This document shows, piece after piece, positions 9,529 to 19,223 of a stretch of 64,000 nt of DNA; positions within the stretch are counted from its first letter, which is position 1; each line of letters opens with the position of its first letter. The notes below the pieces were generated by a model that saw only the letters and a program-made list of their open reading frames with translations, made no database searches and was not told the DNA's origin. The DNA is taken from contig NZ_NPKN01000008.1 in NCBI RefSeq assembly GCF_008329435.1, forward strand, positions 124,001 through 188,000, read 5' to 3'. The position numbers were made by a program, and so were the translations under genes. The DNA comes from Rhodanobacter sp. T12-5. Its GTDB lineage: Bacteria > Pseudomonadota > Gammaproteobacteria > Xanthomonadales > Rhodanobacteraceae.

Positions 9529-12500
9529 TCAGTTGCCTGCCGCGAGCATGCCGGCCAGCGCGGCGCGATCCCTGCTGCTGGAACCGCGCAACCGGTTGGC
9601 CGCGTCGATCACTGTAGGGCTGGGTGCAGTGTCGACCTCCATGACTTGATTGAGCAGCATGGACAGTTGCATGTTGACACTGCTCAGGCCGACCCTCTCG
9701 ATCTGGCCTTCCATCCGCTGCGCCTTTGCACTGTCACCGGACTTGTTGGCAGAGACGACAGCTGCCTGCGCCTGCTGCAAAACCTTGGCATTGCTGTCGA
9801 TGTCGGACCTCAACGCCAGTGAAAATTGCACGTTGGCCGCGAGCGCAGTTGGTGTGCTGCCTGAATTGGGATCAGCCTTTACCGTAAGGGGCGCGCTGTA
9901 ATCTTTGCCACCGACCGCCAGCACCACGCGATACTGCCCCGGCAACACCAGTGGGCCGATTGGCGCGCGTGGTGTACGGTCGAGTACGCCCGGCTCGCCC
10001 CAGTACGGTGCCCCTGCCGGGGCTGTGTAACGCAGATCCCACACAAAGCGATGCGATCCCTGGCTTGCACGAAGAATGTTCGGTGGCGAGGTGTAGTAAT
10101 CGGGGAAGTTTGGAAGAGGCATCCGGGCCGGCTTGTCGGCACTGGAATAGCGACGTACTTGGTTGCCCGAGGCATCGTAGATCGTCATCGTTACCGGCGC
10201 ACTGATGCCTTCGCCGAGCCAGTAGTCGATGATGGCGCCAGCCGGTGGATTTGCCGAGTGCGGCACTTCCGGCGGCCGCGCCTCACCCGCATAGGTGCCG
10301 AGCCTTAAGCGCAAAGCCGGTCTTGGTGCGTACAGATGCACCTGGCTTTGTGCGATCCCGGTACTGGCTTCGTGCAAAGGTTCGATGTCGTCGAGTATCC
10401 AGACGCCACGCCCGCTGGTAGCGACGATCAAGTCGCCGTCATGCAAGACCATATCGCGCACTGAGGTTGTGGGCAGATTGCCTTGCAGTGACTGCCAGGC
10501 GTGGCCATCGTCGAAGGATACGAAAATGCCCTGCTCGGTCCCGGCATACAACAGGCCCTTCCGCGCAGGATCGGCACGCACCACGCGCACGTAGTCTCCT
10601 TCCGGGATGCCTTGGGCGGCCAAACGCCAGTGCTTGCCGGCGTCATGGGTGATGTAGATGTAAGGCTTGAAATCATCGACCTGATGACGATCGACGGCCA
10701 CGTAGGCACTCGCCACATCAAGCGGGTCCGCGTCGATCGTATCCACGCGGCTCCAAGGTTCGAGTCCGGGCGGCGTCACGTTTTCCCAGTGCACACCGCC
10801 ATCCTGGGTAAGCCACAGGCGCGAATCGTCGGTGCCGGCCCAGAGCACGCCGTCTTTGAGACGCGAGGGCGCAAGCGCATAAACAACCGAATAGCCACAC
10901 TCAGCCGCCGTCTTCCGGGCTGGCTCACCCCCGCATTTCGCGTCGACGTTCTTGTAGGTGAGGATGGGACTGATCGCGTGCCAGGTTTGGCCAGCATCGG
11001 TCGTACTCAGCACCTTCTGTGCGCCCATGTACAACGTATCAGCCTTGAACGGCGAGGGTGCGAACGCAGTGTTCCAGGGATAGTAGTAACTCGTGGCAGT
11101 CGGCACGGCGCCGAATGAACTGATCGGGTTCGGCGAAATGTTCGTGGTGACATTGGTACGCAAGTTGTAACTGGTGATGTCACCGCCTGAGCCAGCCCCG
11201 TAGATGATCGACGGATCTCCCTTGCGCGGGAACAGGTAACCTGATTCGCCACCACCCACCGCCTTCCAGTCGTCGTTGGTGATGATGCCGGAGAGCCCGC
11301 GGGACGTGATCGCCATGGCGCCCGAATCCTGCTGGGTTCCATAGATCCAGTAGGGCACCTGGTCGTCGACGCCGATGTGGTAGATCTGGGCGGTGGGCTG
11401 GTTGAACCAGCTCGACCAATGGGTACCATCATCGAGACTGATCGAGGCGCCCTGGTCGGAAGCGAGAATCAGATGGTTCGCGTTGTCCGGATCCATCCAC
11501 AGTGCACGCATGTCGTCGCCGCTGGGTGATCCCTTGATCGAATCAAAATGCGCACCGCCATCGCGCGAGCGGTACAGCGAAGTATTTGGAATGTAGACAA
11601 GGTCGGGATTCTTCGCATCGGCGTAGATGCGTCCGAAGTACCAGCCGCGTCCCGACAAGCGGGGATCGGCATTGATCAGACGCCAGCTCTTGCCCAGGTC
11701 GTCGGAGCAATACACGCCGCTTCCCTGTCCTGCCTGGTTTGCTCCGCCAAGGGAGTTTCCGGCGCTGACGATCGCATACAGACGCGGGCCGGACGCCGTA
11801 TTGGCCACAGCGACACCGATGCGGCCCATGTCCGCAGGCAGCCCGTTTGAGGAAAGCTTCTGCCAAGTCGCGCCATTGTCGCTCGAGTGATAGATCGCAC
11901 TGCCCGGACCATCGACCGGCGGGTATTGCCACCACGGCGTCCGCTCGGCGTTCCAGGTTGCCGCATACAAGCTCGAAGAGTTGGCGGGGTCGCGGGCCAG
12001 ATCCACTGCGCCGGTATGTTCGTCCACATACAGCGTGTGCTTCCAGGTCTTGCCACCATCCGAGGTCAGGAAGATGCCACGCTCCTTGTTCGGTCCCCAG
12101 ATGTGGCCTAGCGCCGCAACCACCACGCGGTTCGGATCTTTCGGATCCACGAGCAGGCGACCGATGTGGCGTGTGTCGTCGAGTCCGATATGCTGCCAGG
12201 TATTACCGCCATCATTCGAGCGGTACATTCCGTTGCCGTATGTCACGTTTGATCGAATCGACACTTCCCCGGTACCGACGTAGACGATGTCGGGATTTGA
12301 CGGCGAGACGCCGATCGCACCAATGGAGGCCACCGGTTCGTTCTGGAACAAGGGCTGCCAGGTGACGCCCGCATCGGTCGTCTTGAACAGGCCACCACCT
12401 ACGGCGCCGAAGTAACCGATATTCGCCTTGCCGGCAACGCCGGCTACGGAATCGACCCGGCCGCCGCGGTAAGGCCCGACCTCGCGCCAGGATAATGAAT

Positions 12501-12582
12501 TCAGCAGCGATGGCGGGATCGACTGTGCAGTCGCCAGGCCAGCGACAAGCATCACGGCTCCGGCAAGAAAGGATCGGTACAT
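9529..12582 (-). CDS. Secreted BNR/VPS10-type propeller protein, paralogue 2
   Basis: This 1,017-aa paralogue of the flanking genes shares the opening WREVGPYRGGRVDSVAGV and Asp-box repeats KTTDAGVTW, RSNDGGNTW, TSDGGKTWKH and TQDGGVHW. The C-terminal part contains a GQYRVVLAVGGKDY beta domain. The N-terminus is a clean signal peptide (MYRSFLAGAVMLVAGLATAQS). I choose ATG 12582 because GAGGA lies 8 bases upstream; a TTG at 12597 and ATG at 12588 are in frame but badly spaced. It lies 75 bp downstream of paralogue 3 and 34 bp upstream of paralogue 1. Molecular role unknown; exported propeller with a probable binding function. Confidence 0.85.
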   Translation of the reverse strand: MYRSFLAGAVMLVAGLATAQSIPPSLLNSLSWREVGPYRGGRVDSVAGVAGKANIGYFGAVGGGLFKTTDAGVTWQPLFQNEPVASIGAIGVSPSNPDIVYVGTGEVSIRSNVTYGNGMYRSNDGGNTWQHIGLDDTRHIGRLLVDPKDPNRVVVAALGHIWGPNKERGIFLTSDGGKTWKHTLYVDEHTGAVDLARDPANSSSLYAATWNAERTPWWQYPPVDGPGSAIYHSSDNGATWQKLSSNGLPADMGRIGVAVANTASGPRLYAIVSAGNSLGGANQAGQGSGVYCSDDLGKSWRLINADPRLSGRGWYFGRIYADAKNPDLVYIPNTSLYRSRDGGAHFDSIKGSPSGDDMRALWMDPDNANHLILASDQGASISLDDGTHWSSWFNQPTAQIYHIGVDDQVPYWIYGTQQDSGAMAITSRGLSGIITNDDWKAVGGGESGYLFPRKGDPSIIYGAGSGGDITSYNLRTNVTTNISPNPISSFGAVPTATSYYYPWNTAFAPSPFKADTLYMGAQKVLSTTDAGQTWHAISPILTYKNVDAKCGGEPARKTAAECGYSVVYALAPSRLKDGVLWAGTDDSRLWLTQDGGVHWENVTPPGLEPWSRVDTIDADPLDVASAYVAVDRHQVDDFKPYIYITHDAGKHWRLAAQGIPEGDYVRVVRADPARKGLLYAGTEQGIFVSFDDGHAWQSLQGNLPTTSVRDMVLHDGDLIVATSGRGVWILDDIEPLHEASTGIAQSQVHLYAPRPALRLRLGTYAGEARPPEVPHSANPPAGAIIDYWLGEGISAPVTMTIYDASGNQVRRYSSADKPARMPLPNFPDYYTSPPNILRASQGSHRFVWDLRYTAPAGAPYWGEPGVLDRTPRAPIGPLVLPGQYRVVLAVGGKDYSAPLTVKADPNSGSTPTALAANVQFSLALRSDIDSNAKVLQQAQAAVVSANKSGDSAKAQRMEGQIERVGLSSVNMQLSMLLNQVMEVDTAPSPTVIDAANRLRGSSSRDRAALAGMLAAGN

Positions 12583-12657
12583 GGGCATCTTCCTCAAGTG
12601 AGTGACGAGCGGCCGTGGTGCATGGCGGTTCTGCTTCCCTGGGATCCTGGCAAGCGG

Positions 12658-15600
12658 TCAGTCATTCGCGTCTGCAGGCACGTCCACCTGGGCCAGGCCG
12701 GCCGATTTCAATTCGCCATTCAGATGCTGCAGGTCGGCGGTTCTCAGGCGTTGCCATCTTGCCAGCGCGCTGTCCAGGATCTTCTGATATTTGGCCAAGG
12801 TCTCGGTCTTCCCCCTTGACGGCGCGGCGTCAGCGCTCTCTACCGAAGCAGCGAGATTGGCATACGCATCCTGCAGGTAAAGCAAACTGACGAAATCAGT
12901 CGTGGGAAGTCCCACGGAATTGGCGGGGTTGTCCTCCGGCTTGACGCCTGCGACCTCGTCGACCTGCTTGATCACCGCATCGATCTTTCGCGCCAGATTC
13001 CCGGATGCGTTGCCACGCACTTTTCTCAACTGCGCGCGCAGCTTTCGTGCTTGCGCGGACACTCCGGCAATTTTCATTCGCTCACTTTCGATATGCCATC
13101 CAAGATCATATTGCGCCTGCAGCGCAGCCTCCGATATCTGCAGTCGCGGATCTTCCTTGATCTCGAGCGGTTGACTCCAGGATTGCCCTCCCACGGTGAG
13201 CCTGACCGTGTAGTTGCCGGGAAGCGCCCACAGACCATCGCCATTCTCGAAGCGATACATGCCGTTGCCCATGAGGGCCTCGGGCAGGGCATAGTGCAGG
13301 TTCCACACAAACCGGTGCATGCCAGCCCGATTGGACAGCGTGACCACCCGGGGCGTCCAGTCCGGAGTGATGGGCATGGTCTGCAAATCAAGTTTTGGCG
13401 GCGTGTCCGCACTTGAGAAGCTCTGCACCGACTTTCCCTTGGCATCCGTGATTTCCAGCGTCACTGGCGACGAAGCATCGGTTTTCAGGTAATAGTCGAT
13501 CAGAGCGCCGTTGGGAGGGTTGTGGGCTTGTGGCTCATCCTTCGGGAAAGGCGTGCTGAGAAAGCCGCCGGGCCGAACCCGGTAGGCGACAGCGGGCTTG
13601 AACAAGGTGGCTGCAGACTGACTGACACTTCCATCCAGCTGCCGCAACGCCGTAACGTCGTCGAGGATCCAGAAACCGCGCCCGAATGTGGCCAGTACCA
13701 AGTCGTCGCCATGCACGTCGATATCGCGCATCGAAGTCACCGGCAGGTTCTGCTGCAGGCTCTGCCAGTTTGCACCGGCATCAAACGACACATAGACGTG
13801 CTTTTCCGTGCCTGCGTAAAGCAGACCGGCCTTCTTCGGGTCTTCACGCACCACATTCACGAAGTCGCCGTCCGCAATGCCCTTGATCGCCAACGTCCAG
13901 GACTTGCCTGCATCATGCGTCACGTAGATGTAAGGCTTGTAGTCGTCCAGCCGATGCCGATCCACCGCAGCGTAGGCGGTCTTTGCGTCAAAGTGCGAGG
14001 CCTCGACAATGCCCACCTTCGACCAGGCGCTCAGACCCTTGGGCGTGACGTTCCGCCAATGCTCGCCTTCGTTGTGAGTCACCCAGATCTGGCCATCGTC
14101 GGTGCCGGCCCAGATCTCCCCTTTCTGAATGGGTGACGGTGCAATGGTGTAGATCACCCCGCGGCGCGGCCCCTCTATCACCGTGTCCCTGGCTGTAATC
14201 GGGTCCAGCGTGGAAGGCACGCCCGGATTCTCGCGCGTCAGATCCGGGCTGATCATCGACCAGCTTTGGCCACCGTTGTCCGTACGGAAAATCATTTGGT
14301 GCGAGGAATACATGACGTGCGGATCGATCTGCGAAAACGTCACTGGCAACGTCCACGTTTTCCGATACGTGATGCCTGGGTATTCCAGCGTCGGACTAAC
14401 GTCCTCTAGCTGCTTGGACAGCGTGTCGAACCGGGTCACGTCGCCATTGAACGGCCGCACGATGGCCGGACCAAAAATATAACGGGAATTCAAGGGATCC
14501 GGCGCGATATAGCCACTCTCCCCCCCGGTCGGAATGGGCAGAAAATCCATGGCGCTGATGCCATCGGTGTAATCACCATAATCAGTACGGCTCGGCAGTT
14601 TCACGGACAGCGAATCCTGCTGTGCACCGTACACGTTGTAGGGAAACTGGTTGTCCGTGGCCACGTGATAAAACTGGCCCGTCGGCTGGTTGTACCAGGA
14701 ACTCCAGGTCTTGCCGCCGTCCAGGGTGATCGTGGTGCCCTGGTCTACGCCAAGAACCATGTGCTCGCTGTTGTCGGGATCGACCCAAGCCGTGTGGTAG
14801 TCGTCACCGCCCGGCGCCCCCTTGAATGGCAGGAAGCTGCGGCCACCATCTGTCGATTTGTAAGCCGCGGTATTCATGATGTACACCACGTCCGGATTTT
14901 TCGGATCCACCGTCACACCGCCGAAGTACCACCAGCGCGCCCAGATGCGCGAGTCGCCAGTGACGTGCGTCCAGTTGTTTCCGCCATCGTCCGACCTGTA
15001 CAGGCCTCCCTCGCCTTCCTTCGCGGCCACGTTCGCGTAGACCACCTGAGGATTGCTGGGCGCCACCGCAAGCCCGATGCGACCCAAGCCGGAGCTGGGA
15101 AACCCGTGTCCGGTCACCGCCGTCCAGGACTCGCCTCCATCGGTGGACTTGTACAACCCGCTGCCTGGACCATCCGAGGGGGGGTAAACGCTCCACGGCG
15201 GACGGCGCGTTTGCCACAAGGCAGCATAAATGGTCTGGGAGTCTCCTCCGAATGCCAGGTCGACGGCTCCAGTGTCGGCGTTCTTGTAAAGAACTTTTTT
15301 CCACGTCTGACCGCCATCCTTGCTCTTGAACACCCCCCGCTCGGGGTTCGCTGCATAGCCATGCCCGAGCGCTGCGACGTAAACAATATTCGGGTCTTTC
15401 GGGTTCACCAGAACCGACCCGATCTGGTTTGTGTCCACAAGCCCGATATGCGTCCAGGTCTTGCCGGCATCCGTGGACTTGTACATGCCATTGCCGGTGC
15501 TGAAGCTGGATCGAATGTCGGTTTCACCCGAACCCACGTAAATCACGTTCGGATCGGAGGGCGCCACGGCAATGGCACCGATCGATGCCACCGGCTCCTT

Positions 15601-15864
15601 GTCGAAGATCGGATTCCAGGTACGACCGGCATTGACAGTTTCCCAGACTCCACCGCCGACAGATCCAAAATAGAAGTGATTCGGTTGGCCCGGCACACCA
15701 GCCACCGCCACCACGCGACCGGCGCGAAATGGCCCGATCAGGCGCCACTGGAGTCCCGAATAGAGCGCCGAGTCGATGGGTTTGGCTTGCAAAAGCAATG
15801 GTGCGCTGACAACCGGCAACATCAAGATCGACAACAGAAACCAGCGGTATTTAGTCATGGTCAT
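12658..15864 (-). CDS. Secreted BNR/VPS10-type propeller protein, paralogue 3 (first in operon)
   Basis: This 1,068-aa protein starts with a signal peptide (about 1-27, LLLQAKPIDS following) and the shared opening WRLIGPFRAGRVVAVAGV. About ten Asp-box repeats follow (KSTDAGKTW, KSKDGGQTW, KSTDGGESW, RSDDGGNNW, THNEGEHW). The C-terminal extension carries ITDAKGKSVQSF, GNYTVRLTVGGQSW and a longer helical tail than the other two copies. ATG 15864 and ATG 15858 are both plausible starts. It is the first gene of the trio and lies 122 bp downstream of the hydroxyproline permease on the same strand, so read-through from that operon is possible. Function unknown. Confidence 0.85.
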   Translation of the reverse strand: MTMTKYRWFLLSILMLPVVSAPLLLQAKPIDSALYSGLQWRLIGPFRAGRVVAVAGVPGQPNHFYFGSVGGGVWETVNAGRTWNPIFDKEPVASIGAIAVAPSDPNVIYVGSGETDIRSSFSTGNGMYKSTDAGKTWTHIGLVDTNQIGSVLVNPKDPNIVYVAALGHGYAANPERGVFKSKDGGQTWKKVLYKNADTGAVDLAFGGDSQTIYAALWQTRRPPWSVYPPSDGPGSGLYKSTDGGESWTAVTGHGFPSSGLGRIGLAVAPSNPQVVYANVAAKEGEGGLYRSDDGGNNWTHVTGDSRIWARWWYFGGVTVDPKNPDVVYIMNTAAYKSTDGGRSFLPFKGAPGGDDYHTAWVDPDNSEHMVLGVDQGTTITLDGGKTWSSWYNQPTGQFYHVATDNQFPYNVYGAQQDSLSVKLPSRTDYGDYTDGISAMDFLPIPTGGESGYIAPDPLNSRYIFGPAIVRPFNGDVTRFDTLSKQLEDVSPTLEYPGITYRKTWTLPVTFSQIDPHVMYSSHQMIFRTDNGGQSWSMISPDLTRENPGVPSTLDPITARDTVIEGPRRGVIYTIAPSPIQKGEIWAGTDDGQIWVTHNEGEHWRNVTPKGLSAWSKVGIVEASHFDAKTAYAAVDRHRLDDYKPYIYVTHDAGKSWTLAIKGIADGDFVNVVREDPKKAGLLYAGTEKHVYVSFDAGANWQSLQQNLPVTSMRDIDVHGDDLVLATFGRGFWILDDVTALRQLDGSVSQSAATLFKPAVAYRVRPGGFLSTPFPKDEPQAHNPPNGALIDYYLKTDASSPVTLEITDAKGKSVQSFSSADTPPKLDLQTMPITPDWTPRVVTLSNRAGMHRFVWNLHYALPEALMGNGMYRFENGDGLWALPGNYTVRLTVGGQSWSQPLEIKEDPRLQISEAALQAQYDLGWHIESERMKIAGVSAQARKLRAQLRKVRGNASGNLARKIDAVIKQVDEVAGVKPEDNPANSVGLPTTDFVSLLYLQDAYANLAASVESADAAPSRGKTETLAKYQKILDSALARWQRLRTADLQHLNGELKSAGLAQVDVPADAND

Positions 15865-15986
15865 GTCCAGAATATGAAAAGCGCCATATCAGTGCCTGCG
15901 AATCAAACCTCAATATCCATCCGGCTACGTCAAAGAATTCCGGCCTTACCGCAACTGTATGGCGATGGCAGCCAATATCCGCATGC

Positions 15987-17558
15987 TCAATCATCGTCAG
16001 CCGTCCCCAGCGCCAGCATCGATGCGGGCATGCCGGTGTTTGCGCCCCAGTAGTAGATGACCAGCGCGATGGCCACCACAAGCAGTGAATCCCAGGGGTG
16101 CCCAACGATATGTCTGCCGCCAAAGGTCCCCAACCAGGAGGCAAGCATGATCAGTGCGTAAAAGGCGATCAGCCACAGCGACGAACGCACTTCCTTCGCC
16201 ACACCGTCACGATGTGCCGGCGAGCGACGCCGCCACCCGACGTAGACGAAGAACAAGACGATCTGCAACCCGAGGAGCCAGGACACCGTAACCCAGCCAG
16301 ACCAGTACACGATCAGTGCCGCTACGATGAATGACAGGGGGCCGAGCACGACAAAACCGCGCACCAAAAACGGCCTCGGCAGCTCTGGCACGTTGCGACG
16401 CAGCGCAGCGACCGTGACCGGCGCCACCGCGTAGCTCAGCACCAGCGCAGCCGACACCACACCGATCATCGCGCTCCACGAAGGAAATGGCAGCGTCCAG
16501 AAAACGGCCAGCGCAAAGGTCAACCACAGTCCGGGACGGGGGATGCCCGAGCGTTCGTCGATTCGCGTAAACAGCTTGAAGAAGGTACCGCCACGCGCCC
16601 AGCCGTAGACCACCCGCGGCGTGGCGTTCATGTAGATGTTGCCGGTACCGCTGGGCGAGATCACCGCGTCGCATACCACCAGGAAAGCCAGCCAGCCCAG
16701 ACCCAGCGCCAATGCGATGTCGTGATACGGCAGTGCGAACTGATTGCCGATGTCGCCCCAGCCGTGTGTCAGCAAGTCGCTGGGAAGGCCGCCCAGAAAG
16801 GCGAACTGCAGCAACACGTAGATGATTGTGGACAGCAGTACTGACAGGATCAGCGCAATCGGGATGGTGCGTTGCGGATCGCGCACCTCGCTGGCCACGG
16901 ACACGATCGGGGTCAGGCCGAGATACGCGAAGATCACCCCGCCGGCCGAAACCGCACCTTCCACCCCGGCAAAGCCGAACGGCGCGAAGCCGTGCACGGT
17001 CAGGTTGCCCGGTTTGAAGAACACGAAAAGCATCACGATTACCAGCATGGGCACCACAAACTTGAACACGCTGATTACGTTGTTGACCTTGGCGAAGGTC
17101 TTCACGCTGTAATAGTTCAGTACGAAGAAAACCCCCAGGATGGCCAACTGCACCAGCCATCCCTGCAGAGTCGGACGGTCCGAATGCACCTGGGTGAGCG
17201 TGGGAAACCACGCCGAGGCGTACTGCCGACAAGCGACCGTCTCGATCGCGATGAGGCTCGAGAACGCTATCAGCGTGATCAACCCCATCAGGTAACCCAG
17301 CAGCGCGCCATGAGAGTACATCGGATAGCGCACCACGCCGCCAGCGCGCGGCAGCGCCGCCCCCAGCTCGCAATAGACCAGCCCAAGCAGAAACACAGCC
17401 GCGCCGCCAATCAACCAGGACACTGTGCCCGCCGGCCCGGCGATAGCCGCCACCTTGCTGGCAGCGAACAGCCAGCCCGAACCGAAGATCGAGCCCAGGC
17501 CAATGAAGGTAAGATCGGTGAGGCTGAGTTGTCGGTGGAATCTGCCTTGTCCCGCCAT
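15987..17558 (-). CDS. APC-family amino acid permease (putative hydroxyproline/proline uptake)
   Basis: This 523-aa integral membrane protein has about 12 hydrophobic segments. The N-terminal LTDLTFIGLGSIFGSGWLFAASKVA corresponds to the unwound TM1 substrate site (GSIFGSG) of APC-superfamily amino acid/polyamine transporters. A second conserved patch, FAYLGLTPIVSVASEVRDPQRT, is the TM6 region with the conserved Glu. It is the last gene of the seven-gene hydroxyproline operon, 53 bp after the semialdehyde dehydrogenase. That position suggests it imports trans-4-hydroxy-L-proline across the inner membrane (inference; substrate not readable from sequence). Confidence 0.85.
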   Translation of the reverse strand: MAGQGRFHRQLSLTDLTFIGLGSIFGSGWLFAASKVAAIAGPAGTVSWLIGGAAVFLLGLVYCELGAALPRAGGVVRYPMYSHGALLGYLMGLITLIAFSSLIAIETVACRQYASAWFPTLTQVHSDRPTLQGWLVQLAILGVFFVLNYYSVKTFAKVNNVISVFKFVVPMLVIVMLFVFFKPGNLTVHGFAPFGFAGVEGAVSAGGVIFAYLGLTPIVSVASEVRDPQRTIPIALILSVLLSTIIYVLLQFAFLGGLPSDLLTHGWGDIGNQFALPYHDIALALGLGWLAFLVVCDAVISPSGTGNIYMNATPRVVYGWARGGTFFKLFTRIDERSGIPRPGLWLTFALAVFWTLPFPSWSAMIGVVSAALVLSYAVAPVTVAALRRNVPELPRPFLVRGFVVLGPLSFIVAALIVYWSGWVTVSWLLGLQIVLFFVYVGWRRRSPAHRDGVAKEVRSSLWLIAFYALIMLASWLGTFGGRHIVGHPWDSLLVVAIALVIYYWGANTGMPASMLALGTADDD

Positions 17559-17611
17559 GCGATGACCCCCTGTGCGACGCCTGCGACGTACGTCATGCTA
17601 GAAAAAGATGT

Positions 17612-19222
17612 TCACGCGCTGCCCGTCAGGGCAGCATCGCTCCAGCGACCATCTATCAGGCGCTGCATACCCTCGGGATTGCCGTCGCGCAACTCCACCG
17701 GCAGCAGCCCCTCCGGTACCCCGTCGTAACTGTGCAGCGCGCTGAAGCGATGGATCGCAGCAGGCATTCCGACCGCCGTAAAACCGGGATGAGTTGTACT
17801 TGGAAAGGGGCCACCATGGTTCATCGCAGCACTCACCGCGACGCCTGTGGGCATCTTGTTGGCAATTAGCCGCCCCACCTTGTAGCGCAACACCGCCGCG
17901 ATCGCGCTCCAGGCGGTATCGTCGCTGCCGTCGGCTGCGCGATAGATCGTGCCGGTGAGACTCCCTTCGAGGACCGCGGCGATTTCGACCATCTCCGAAA
18001 CGTCACGAGTGCGCACGATCAAACTGACCGGGCCGAAGGCCTCGGTTTGCAGCGCAAGCGGATCGGCCAGGAAACGCGGCGCATCGATGGCAAGCAAGGT
18101 GGATTCAATGTGATAGCCACCACCTTCACCCGCGCTGCCTCCGCTGAGCACCTGCGCGCCGGCGGACTTCAGCGCAGCGATCGCCCGCAGTACGTTTTCC
18201 TGTCCACTACGCGAAAACAGAATTCTTGGTGAGTCTCCGGCGAACTGCGCCTGCGCCGCCGTGACAAACGCGTCGCCCGTCGCGCCCTCCGGGACCATCA
18301 CCAGCCCGGGATTGGTGCAGAACTGGCCGCTGCCCATGGTGCAGGAAGCAAAGAATTCCTGTGCCAGCGCGGTGCCGCGTTCGGCCAGTGCACGCGGCAG
18401 CAAAAACACCGGATTGATGCTGGAGAGCTCGGCATACATCGGCACGCCGGCCTTGTCGGCAGCGGCCTTCAACGCAAGTCCGCCGGCGCGACTGCCGGTG
18501 AAACCGATCGCACCGAGCCGCGCATCACCGGCCAGTTGCAAGCCCAGTGCGTTGTCGAAGTGATACAACATCTGCACGGCAGCGGCGGGAAGGCCAGAGC
18601 GGCGCAGCGCGTCGTGCGCGAGCTGGGCCAGTCGCTGGCTGGTTGCCGGATGCAGCGGATGCGCCTTGGCGATCACCGGGTTGCGCGCAGCGATTGCCGA
18701 GGCAAAGTCACTGCCCGAGATTGCGTTGAAGGCATATGGAAAATTGTTCGGCCCGAACACCAGCACCGGCTTTCCCAACGGCGCGCGGTGGGTGCGCAGG
18801 CCGGCGCCGGTGTCGATCACGGGCTGGGTCCAACTATACGAACGCACCGCCTGGGCCGCCTGGCGCAGCTGACCACTGGTACGCGGCAGCTCTACCTTGC
18901 GCAGGCGCGTTTCCGCTGCCAGCGCCGTTTCGGCGGAAGCCAGAACCACCAGCGCGGCGGCATCGGCGTCGATCGCATCGGCATAGGCGTCGAGGAAATC
19001 GGCAATGTGTGCGGGCGGCGCAGCGCTCAGTTCGGCGGCCACCGCGGCACCCGCCGCGAGTGCCGCCTCGATATCTGCGGCACTGCTAATGGGGAACGTC
19101 GGCCCGATCTTCTCGCCACGGGCAGGATCCTCGGCCCGGAAGCTGCCCAGCGGCGATTGAGAGGCGCGCCACTGACCGTCGACGAGAACGGGTTCGATCG
19201 GGCCGGGCGCAAGCATGCTCAT
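17612..19222 (-). CDS. Alpha-ketoglutarate semialdehyde (2,5-dioxovalerate) dehydrogenase
   Basis: This NADP-type aldehyde dehydrogenase of 536 aa has the cofactor fold at FGPNNFPYAFNAISGSD (about 156-172), IGFTGSRAGG (239-248), the general base E265 in AELSSINP and catalytic C302 in GQFCTNPG. The long N-terminus and the SSINP motif are typical of the 2,5-dioxovalerate dehydrogenase subgroup. It oxidises alpha-ketoglutarate semialdehyde to alpha-ketoglutarate, the final step of hydroxyproline degradation. It begins one base after the deaminase stop. ATG 19222 is used; an in-frame ATG lies at 19216. The same enzyme also serves pentose or glucarate pathways, but the cluster assigns it to hydroxyproline. 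Confidence 0.92.
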   Translation of the reverse strand: MSMLAPGPIEPVLVDGQWRASQSPLGSFRAEDPARGEKIGPTFPISSAADIEAALAAGAAVAAELSAAPPAHIADFLDAYADAIDADAAALVVLASAETALAAETRLRKVELPRTSGQLRQAAQAVRSYSWTQPVIDTGAGLRTHRAPLGKPVLVFGPNNFPYAFNAISGSDFASAIAARNPVIAKAHPLHPATSQRLAQLAHDALRRSGLPAAAVQMLYHFDNALGLQLAGDARLGAIGFTGSRAGGLALKAAADKAGVPMYAELSSINPVFLLPRALAERGTALAQEFFASCTMGSGQFCTNPGLVMVPEGATGDAFVTAAQAQFAGDSPRILFSRSGQENVLRAIAALKSAGAQVLSGGSAGEGGGYHIESTLLAIDAPRFLADPLALQTEAFGPVSLIVRTRDVSEMVEIAAVLEGSLTGTIYRAADGSDDTAWSAIAAVLRYKVGRLIANKMPTGVAVSAAMNHGGPFPSTTHPGFTAVGMPAAIHRFSALHSYDGVPEGLLPVELRDGNPEGMQRLIDGRWSDAALTGSA

Positions 19223-19223
19223 A

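Noticed and set aside
6519..15864. Glycosyl hydrolases or sialidases
   Set aside because: Asp-box propeller repeats are shared with sialidases, but the Arg triad and other catalytic residues could not be recognised, so no enzymatic call is made.
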